Positions 57,772-64,000 of a DNA stretch of 64,000 nt are shown piece after piece. The translations under genes were made by a program, and so were the position numbers. Source of the DNA: Nilaparvata lugens. Lineage: Eukaryota; Arthropoda; Insecta; Hemiptera; Delphacidae. The notes beneath the pieces were generated by a model that worked only from the letters and a program-made list of their open reading frames with translations, was not told the origin of the DNA and searched no databases. How positions within the stretch are numbered: position 1 is the first letter of the stretch; each line of letters begins with the position of its first letter. The stretch is from contig NC_052506.1 in assembly GCF_014356525.2 (NCBI RefSeq), forward strand, positions 29,952,192-30,016,191, in the 5' to 3' direction.

Positions 57772-60313
57772 CTGCAAACATATTTGACGGTAAAGCAAAT
57801 GACATTTAATCAGGTTAGCATGATTTCAATTAAACTCTAATAAGTGATAAAAACATCCATTCACTGGACCCCATTTGTATTCTTTAAATGCAACTTATAT
57901 TATGATCGTAAAGAGATCTATCGTAAAGACTATGCCACAATTATTTTGTAATTGCATGATAGAATCAAAATTCAAATCTTGAAATATGATTTTTAATCTA
58001 ATAACAAATTTAATTTTGGATTTCTATTTGAAAATCAATTAACAAAACTGAAATGAAACAAAAACACATTAATCTTACTCGCAATCTATATTTAACTCGC
58101 AATCTTCACTAGAGTACCGTTCGGTATTCTACATGTCTATAAGCGAGTATTATATATCTGGTTGCTTATATTTTATTGTTACTAGAGAATAGTATACTCA
58201 CGTCTGCGGGCCATGGGTTGTTCATGAAATCAAGGTTTCCTTCTCCACCTCTCTCGCCAATTGCTCGACCACCTCTTCCTCGTCCTTCACCCCTCCTTGC
58301 ACAACCTCTCATTCGCAGGTGCAGCCACTCTTCTCTCTGGAGTATGGCTGAAAAATCAGCCAGAGAGTGCGGCATTGGCGGCAATCCCATTTGCCGATGC
58401 CGGTAAATAGAGCTGCGGATGCTAGGATATCCCAGCCTAACTGCAGCTCTAGGATATCTGAAAGGGAACAAAAGTTTATAGAAAGGTTTTAAGAAGTATA
58501 GAGAAAACAAAATGAACCACGACGACACATGTAGCCTACGATTCATTTATAATTACTAAAAATGCACAACATTCAACTCAATTTACTGAGTTACTGGACT
58601 CTACTGTTTGACCTAATCTAGCCTATTTTATTACTATACGGTGTCCCACCAAGGTTGTATCAGCGGTTAACCATAGATTCAAAATAACTTCAGTATGAAA
58701 ATCAATGGATTTTATGTAAGATTTTCCAATAAAATGCATCTATCGAGAACAAATTGATTGGGCACTGCTGCTTCAATCAGAGCTATTCCTGGAAGTATAG
58801 ATAATTTTTATTTTTCTTAAAACAAAACTGTTATAACGGCAGTTGCTTCCATCCATAATTTTGATCCTATTCTGTCAAGACTAATTTTGTTTGTATATCC
58901 GACAGATCGCCAAAACTGCTTAAACAATTTCGATGAAATTTTCAATAATTCAGTTTGATATATAAAGGGTATTTTTGAAGCTTCGGAAGTGTCCGTTGTG
59001 GAATCTGTTTGCAGAGAATGAGGAAATTCGGTCAAAATTCAACTTGGGCGAAAAAAAGGGGTTATTCATTAAAACGGCTGAATAGCTGTTGTTGCTTTAC
59101 CTAATGTAAAAATATCTTCCATAGAAGTAAGGCACTTTTCCCATGAATCAATCATTCTCAAACATTGACTGTTTTATCAAAGAAAATAGAAAGTAGCTTT
59201 CGATAAAAATATTGTAGAATATGCATAACAGTTGGTTGACTGTCAGTATTCCTCATTAACCCTCCAGTAGGCGGCGCGCGGGGTACAGGTGCACCCCACA
59301 CAATTTTGTTTACTCAGTAACTTTCTCATCCTGTTACCAGGGGAGGGTGGGCATTACAGTACCTTCAAACCAAATCTTCAGTTACAAGATACAAGCGACT
59401 CGAAATGTTAACAGGAATTGATAGCTGAGTTATTATAGTTTGAATTGCTCTGGGGTACAAGTGTACCCCGCGCGCCTACTCGTGTTTTGCTTTGGCAAAA
59501 CGAATTATATGTGTGATGCACTTTTCCAAGAACTGTGTCACGAAGAGTCATCAGATGAGAACTGAATTTTTGTGGAGAATGACAATGATGGTGATGGAGA
59601 AGATATTGTCGTATAAGATATCCAAGATTTTAATGCTGGAGAAGTACTTCAACAACCTTATGATAAGATTTCGGACATTGTTGATGGGGATGATGATGAC
59701 GTTCCTTTTGCATATTCATACTTGGTGAGAGATAAGGACAGAAATTTAATGAAATGGAGCGATAAAATCCACTTCCAAAAAAATGTGGTCACATTTCCTG
59801 GACCTAAAAGAGAGGATAGGGATGCGGTTTCCAAAATTGAATTTTTCAATTTATTCATGTATGAGAAATCGATCCGACTGGTAGTAACTTTAACTGACAT
59901 TTATATGAAGCTATCATCTTGATCAAGGAGGTACTTGTATGAGTACCCGCTGAAGAATGAATATAATAAAACTTTTAAAACTATTTTGAATAATATTATA
60001 TCATACAAAAAATGGATTCTCAAAACACATACCTTTGGCAGACTGCATCGAATATCTCCCTCGGGTTGAGTCGGCTGTTCAGGGCTTCAGCCTTGATTTC
60101 GACGCGTAGCCTTCTCAGTTCGATATCAACTTCATCCGGGGGGTGGTTGTGTATTGAAGGATGAAATTAATTGCCGTCCTGGTACGTCCCACGGCTAGGA
60201 CACACGGTGTTCGAACATCTCAAATATTTCACTCCGTGTTTTGTTGTATTACATTTGTATAGATAATTTTCTTTGGTATACAATACTCCAGTTCCGCACG
60301 GGATTGTATCCAT
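57490..60313 (-). CDS. FLYWCH-like / RING-finger protein gene, three exons, in-frame TAA
   Basis: Coding exons are 60313-60033, 58457-58202 and 57771-57490. Joined they give 272 residues plus stop. The N-terminal segment (residues 1-60) has a FLYWCH-like pattern with C33, C38, H55 and H57. Residues 61-180 are charged, then Arg/Gly-rich. The C-terminus holds a C3HC4 RING (C213, C216, C228, H230, C234, C237, C257, C260). RING proteins of this type usually act as E3 ubiquitin ligases, and FLYWCH fingers bind DNA or protein; the combined role here is inferred and substrates are unknown. Introns of 1,575 and 430 bp have GT-AG ends and phases 2 and 0 that join cleanly. The start ATG at 60313 follows gcttttagtcaaat, which may be the acceptor of a 5' non-coding exon. 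Codon 49 (60169-60167) is TAA, in frame with both flanks. Intron 1 hosts a piggyBac-like relic. A recent pseudogene, a polymorphism or a sequence error are all possible. Confidence 0.8.
57772..58201 (-). other. Intron 2 of the RING gene
   Basis: 430 bp, starting gtgagtata and ending tttgcag on the minus strand. AT-rich, with no repeat recognised. Confidence 0.8.
58202..58457 (-). CDS. Exon 2: basic, Arg/Gly-rich segment
   Basis: 256 bases between a strong acceptor (ttttgttccctttcag) and donor (gcagacgtgagt). After the split codon it reads YPRAAVRLGYPSIRSSIYRH, RQMGLPPMPHSLADFSAIL, then an RG-rich run (RRGEGRGRGGRAIGERGGEG) and NNPWPAD. The first part resembles the conserved region that follows FLYWCH fingers in related insect proteins, by recall only. 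The frame extends past both splice sites by chance. Confidence 0.82.
58458..60032 (-). other. Intron 1 of the RING gene
   Basis: 1,575 bp from gtatgtgttttg to ccctttcag. It contains the piggyBac-like fragment at 59256-59960 in the antisense direction. The remainder is AT-rich without recognised features. Confidence 0.78.
59256..59960 (+). mobile_element. piggyBac-like transposon, 5' end with broken transposase
   Basis: TTAA at 59256-59259 is followed directly by ccctccagtaggcggcgcgc, fitting piggyBac insertion at TTAA with a CCC-starting end. A subterminal palindrome ggggtacaggtgcacccc is repeated in inverse context at about 59452-59480 (ggggtacaagtgtaccccgc). Frames then give an acidic N-terminus (SDIVDGDDDDVPFAYSYLVR) and a transposase start (KNVVTFPGPKRED, FFNLFMYEKSIRLVVTLTD). 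Stops near 59563 and at 59920, and no catalytic aspartates or 3' end, make it inactive. Inserted in intron 1, opposite to the host gene. Confidence 0.85.
60033..60313 (-). CDS. Exon 1: FLYWCH-like finger, codon 49 is TAA
   Basis: Starts at ATG 60313 (MDTIPCGTGVLYTKENYLYK). The finger ligands are LRC33SNTVC38 and IH55NH57PPD, spacing C-x4-C-x16-H-x-H. After the finger comes an alpha-helical, charged stretch (ELRRLRVEIKAEALNSRLNP) and REIFDAVCQR at a donor caaaggtatgtg (phase 2). The TAA at codon 49 lies between the second Cys and first His. The frame is unchanged on either side, so this is a point change and not an indel. Confidence 0.78.
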
Positions 60314-60870
60314 ATTTGACTAAAAGCAACGTTTTAAGAACGAAATGAGAAGTAAGAACACGTACCGACTCCTTCGAGTGCTAGGCGATGACTGAGTATT
60401 TAGTAAAACAACCAAATTAATATCGGTTGGATTTTCAACTAATTTCTATTAGCCTTAGTGCTGCAGTAAATATTTTCCACAGAAAAAACTATATAAATGA
60501 AATGTAAACATGAAATGAGCTATATATTGAATATAAACATGCCTTCGAGCGGAAATATACATTCCGAAGTATGCATTCACTAGACATAAGGGCAAAGACC
60601 TTAAAGACACCAAACTCTCTATAATTTCACATCGACTTTTATTTCTCAGTGAATAGAATATATATATGTTTAGCGAATCCAATTATACAATGCTTATTTT
60701 AGCTAACACTAAAGTCAAGAAACAGTTCTTCATTAAACAATACATCAATAGCTTTTTATTATTATTGCCACTGCCCATTATTTGAAATGGTGGTAGTGAA
60801 TGAGAAATGTCAACAAAGCCATGAAGGAAAATCAAGTTTATGTTCTATTAACGCACAATAAAATTAATAT
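60314..60870. other. Upstream of the RING gene; no promoter recognised
   Basis: AT-rich. It may include a 5' non-coding exon (acceptor-like gcttttag just before the ATG), but no TATA box, initiator or CpG patch was clear. Confidence 0.35.
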
Positions 60871-60872
60871 GT

Positions 60873-61092
60873 AAGAGAAGAAGAAGGAGAAGAGCAAGGA
60901 GAAGAAGAAGGAGAAGAAGAAGAAGAAGATGATGAAGAAGAAGAAGAAGATGATGAAGAAGAAGAAGAAGAAGAGAATAAAGGAGAAGAAACTTCGTTAC
61001 ATTTTTCTTCATAGTCTATTTTTCTATCTATTCGCAGTATTGCGAATGAGAAGAAGAAGAAGAAAGAGAAGAAGGAGAAGAATGATAAGATT
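60873..61092. repeat. (GAA)n/(GAAGAT)n purine tract
   Basis: Long agaagaagaag runs with gatgat interruptions, broken briefly near 60990-61040. The 63-codon lysine/arginine frame over it is composition-driven. Confidence 0.93.
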
Positions 61093-61285
61093 GATTGAGT
61101 ACTTTATTTATGTAGATTAAAATATATACTGGCTTATGCACTTACATACAGTAGCTTACAATACAGAAAAATTATAGATGAAATTACATAATATAGACTA
61201 AGAAAATAATTATTTAATTGTATATGATATGAAAAAAGCAATTTGTAATAACTATAGATAATAATTATATTGTCATGCATCTACA
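61092..61285 (-). pseudogene. LINE 3' UTR, minus strand
   Basis: Matches the UTR at 55222-55400 (tactttatttatgta, atatactggcttatgcac). The tail at its 3' end is short (gattgattgag). A purine tract follows on its 5' side, as in the other copy. Confidence 0.65.
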
Positions 61286-61460
61286 GGGAGGGAGAATGAG
61301 AGAGAAGGAGGATGAAGTAGAAGGGTAAATGATAAGAGGGAGAAGAAGGAGAAGGATAAGGAGAAAAAGGAGAAGGAGAAGGAGGAGGAGGAGGAAAAAG
61401 AAGAAGTAAGAGATGAGGGAGAATAAGGAGAAGGAGAAGAAGAAGGAGAATTAGCATATC
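61286..61460. repeat. (GGAGAA)n-like purine tract
   Basis: Almost pure purine on the plus strand (gagaaggagaaggagg). With the 60873 tract it brackets the LINE UTR. Confidence 0.93.
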
Positions 61461-62045
61461 AAGCTAATTATTTGAAGTTTTGGCTATGCTTCCCAATCTC
61501 TGTTAATTGTATTCTTTCTTCTTTGCATTTTTATTTTCTTTCAGAATGTATTGAAGTTTCTGTATTGATGTGAATAAAAAGCATAATGTTAACAAATCTT
61601 TACCCAATTTTTCTCTGAAAAATGCAGGTGGATGGAATTTCGTACAAATTATTTTGAAGTTTGAAGACATTCTAGAAGAACAATAAAAGGAATAGAAGTA
61701 ATTATATTCAGTTTTGTCCTATTCCCTCATTACATTCATTTTCGCAATTATTGCGAATGGATAGAGAATTGAAATAGGAATAAATTCCTCTCAATAGCTT
61801 AATATTTCAAGTTCTGAGAGTTTATTGAATTTAATCATTCTTTTACATTTTGGGTTTTTATCAAATCAAATTCAAAATTTCTAGTTTAAGTGAATTCAAA
61901 TCAAGTGGATAGCACAACCTATATTTCTATACATTCATAACTCTACCTTCATTGTATTATCATTCATCCCATCATCATCACCTAGGCTTAAAATACTTCT
62001 AGAAAGTCGCCTTTGTAAAATAATGAATAATTAATGAAGATAAAT
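61461..62045. other. Nothing recognised
   Basis: AT-rich, no open frame, repeat or RNA gene identified. Confidence 0.45.
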
Positions 62046-62049
62046 GTTA

Positions 62050-62178
62050 TGAGGTTTCTTATTCTTCATTCTTTTCTTCTTCTTTTTCATTTTGTTCTTC
62101 TTCTTCTTCTCTTTCTCCTTCTTATCTTTCCTCTCCTTCTCCTTATTCTCCTTTTTCTCCTTTCTCCTTTTTTATCAA
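62050..62178. repeat. (TTC)n-like pyrimidine tract
   Basis: The plus strand is almost pure C and T (cttcttcttcttc, tctccttctcc), complementary in type to the purine tracts 0.6-1.2 kb upstream. Confidence 0.92.
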
Positions 62179-62318
62179 GATCCTCCTATATTGCAAATCA
62201 CATCTAAATCGTTGGAGCCTTTTTCGAGGTCCGTTAAATTATAAATAAGTACATACACATACATAAATATTACTCGCTTAATATGACAGGATAACTCGTG
62301 AAGGTAATTATTGCTAAT

Positions 62319-63020
62319 TACCGAGCGAAGTGAGGTCTAAAATTCAAGTCGACGAGAGCCTATATTTAAACTCATCTGTTCCATAAATTCTATACATATA
62401 CGAATGCAATTCTAATTCATTTTTCATAGCTGCAAGTTCAGTAGTATACCATGCATTATTATTTTTAACATTACGCACACGAGAATTGACTTTAGACTCA
62501 TGCGTGGGAATATTAGATTCGAATAGACTCAAAACAACATTGAAAAATTTATCAAAGACTTCATCAGCTGAGCAATGTTTATTATTATTGAGCAAACTTT
62601 CCCAGTCATAACTTTTGAGAGAATTTTTAAAATTGAGAAATTTATTTTTTGTCATTGGTCTTGTGATGACAAACTTGGGCTCTCCATACTCACTACTTGG
62701 TAACATTGAGCTAGCTCTATTCATTTTCAAGCAAACTGAGTCATGATCCGAAAAAGCAAAAGGAGTTACGTCCGAGCAAAATATATTCCTATCTACATAT
62801 TTGTAAATATATTGTCAAGACAGGCAGGCTTTCTAGTTGCCTTAGAGTTGGTAAAATTATAATTGAATTGTCATATTCATCATAAATCAGCTTGACAAGT
62901 GATTATACAGATGTGTGGAGAAGCCAGTCTATTGCTGTATTTCCATAAGGTCTATAGTTTCAATCAGGTACTTGTGGATGAGAATACTGCGTGAGGTCTA
63001 CTGTTCACAGAACTACTAGT
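62319..63020 (+). repeat. R2 dispersed repeat with LINE fragment in the middle
   Basis: Starts accgagcgaagtgaggtcta and ends gaggtctactgttcacagaa plus ctactagt, as in 39844-40573. From about 62346 to 62855 the R2 sequence is replaced by LINE coding DNA; R2 resumes at attcatcataaatcagc. Confidence 0.8.
62346..62855 (-). pseudogene. LINE endonuclease C-terminal fragment and linker
   Basis: On the minus strand: TRKPACLDNIFTN near 62820-62780, then after a frame change FAFSDHDSVCLKMNRASS near 62755-62700, with the SDHD motif of AP-type endonucleases, followed by a linker (KSYDWESLLNNNKHCSADEV, NNNAWYTTELAAMKNELELH) to about 62346. There is neither RT nor a 3' tail, so this is an internal slice of a LINE. 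It is a different family member from the 54-kb endonuclease, which has IGDFNGRIG. Confidence 0.82.
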
Positions 63021-63636
63021 AATAATTATTTATTAATCCATTTTACAGACCTATGTTTTTGAAATTGTCGACAGAGCGGCTACCGAAGAACGGAAAGATG
63101 ATCATGATTCAAGATCATATTATTGTGACAATATGATTGAGGATCTGAAGTCACCAGCTGTATAATAAACACGTCACCCTGTGATAAATTGTGTACTGGT
63201 ATTAAAACGGTAGTTTGGAGTTGAAGTTAGTGTAGTTGATTGGTACCAGCTGTAGATAATCGTTCCTTAGGAGACCTATACAAATAATAACTGGAAAATG
63301 TTGGGAAAAAAATATTCACCTCATGAAAGAGAGTTGTTCATATTGCATTCATTAATTACTGAAGAATGAAAGAATAATTTAAAAATTTTTGAATGTAGCT
63401 TAGCTTATATTCATTCTAAAATGGAAGATGGAAAGAATATATGGAATTCTGTGTGATTCATCGTACATCGCGTATTTCCTAGACCATCTATTGACAATCA
63501 ACAACTATGAAAATATTAAATTCATTTCTGAAACACTGATTTAACCTATCCATTTTTATTATTTTTTCAATTCAACACTCAAAAATAATAATTTAATCAT
63601 CAATTGATCAATTCATCAATTTGATCATCAATTAAT
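63021..63636. other. Nothing recognised
   Basis: AT-rich spacer between two R2 copies. Short atcaattgatcaattcatca repeats near 63598-63640 only. Confidence 0.45.
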
Positions 63637-64000
63637 CGTGGTAATATATTTTCATGAAATTTGACAGGTGTGTTCTTTTTTAAATTGCGCGTCGACGTAT
63701 ATATACACGGTTTTTGGAAATTTTGCATTTCGAGGATAATATTATAATGGGAAAAGAAGCCTCCTTCATACGCCAATATTTTAGTAAAAATCAGACTATA
63801 GAATTATTCATCAGAAATCAGGTGTCGAGTGGATTATAATATTATTGTATGCATTTACGCTTGCATCAATATCTCAATGTAACTTGGTGAAAAAACAGCT
63901 GTTGTGTGGACTATTAATTATTGCATGTAGTGAGGCATGCAATAATTGATAACTTGAAGTAGCATTGTATTTTCTCCCGACTTTTCTCTGTTTCCAACTC
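63637..64000 (+). repeat. R2 dispersed repeat, running off the window
   Basis: Matches R2 from the ttttcatgaaatttgacagg phrase onward, including cgcgtcgacgtatatat, tcagactatagaattattca and tatctcaatgtaacttgg. Its 5' part is missing and it continues past 64000. Same orientation as the copy 600 bp before it. Confidence 0.82.

Noticed and set aside
57493..57840. 115-codon plus-strand frame
   Set aside because: Antisense to the RING exon; its length results from the GC-rich, stop-poor exon on the minus strand.
58166..58546. 126-codon minus-strand frame as a single-exon gene
   Set aside because: A strong acceptor at 58458 and donor at 58201 cut it to 85 codons that join in phase to the neighbouring exons; the outer parts are intron.

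Overview
This window is nuclear DNA of an animal, almost certainly an insect. It is AT-rich and intron-bearing, crowded with non-LTR retrotransposon fragments that end in short simple-repeat tails, decayed Ty3/gypsy pieces, a piggyBac-like remnant, tRNA-derived SINEs and long hairpin elements. From memory, several dispersed families here resemble those of delphacid planthoppers (Nilaparvata lugens or a relative). That assignment is inference and was not checked. There are no operons, prokaryotic genes, CRISPR arrays or rRNA genes, and no intact functional tRNA.

One host-type gene is well supported: a three-exon gene on the minus strand (coding exons 60313-60033, 58457-58202 and 57771-57490). 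It encodes an N-terminal FLYWCH-like zinc-finger segment, a basic Arg/Gly-rich middle and a C-terminal C3HC4 RING finger. Both introns are GT-AG and the exon phases fit, but codon 49 is an in-frame TAA. The first intron carries the 5' end of a piggyBac-like transposon in antisense orientation.

Layout. 1-3.5 kb: no gene, low-complexity tracts, a dispersed repeat (called R1 here) joined to a second repeat (R3). 3.6-9.4 kb: a duplicated block made of a broken gypsy pol fragment fused to a composite repeat with a tRNA-Lys-like module; a 5'-truncated LINE with a (TTGAA)n tail sits at the junction. 9.6-18.6 kb: a roughly 9-kb foldback-like structure whose inverted arms are built from two tandem satellites (280 and 382 bp) around a 4.5-kb core holding other repeats and hairpins. 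20.5-22 kb: a gypsy protease/RT fragment abutting R1. 22-31 kb: mostly non-coding, with two SINEs, a LINE nested in a third dispersed family (R2) and a near-perfect short hairpin. 31.8-38.6 kb: R1 with a (GT)n tract, tandem duplications, inverted composite-repeat copies and a LINE 3' end. 39.8-45 kb: R2, a minisatellite and an 895-bp hairpin element. 45.9-48.5 kb: a second foldback element with about 148-bp tandem units. 48.6-52.8 kb: R3/R1 copies. 52.8-55.4 kb: a LINE that keeps its 5' end, ORF1 and endonuclease, cut by a divergent array of 15-bp motifs. 55.4-57.4 kb: purine/pyrimidine tracts and an RTE-like LINE remnant. 57.5-60.3 kb: the FLYWCH/RING gene. 60.9-64 kb: purine/pyrimidine tracts, LINE remnants and two R2 copies.

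Almost every long open frame outside the RING gene is explained by transposon remnants or satellite DNA. The most unusual content is structural: two foldback elements with tandem-repeat arms and different unit counts on the two sides, nested insertions that give relative ages, and the 15-bp motif array.
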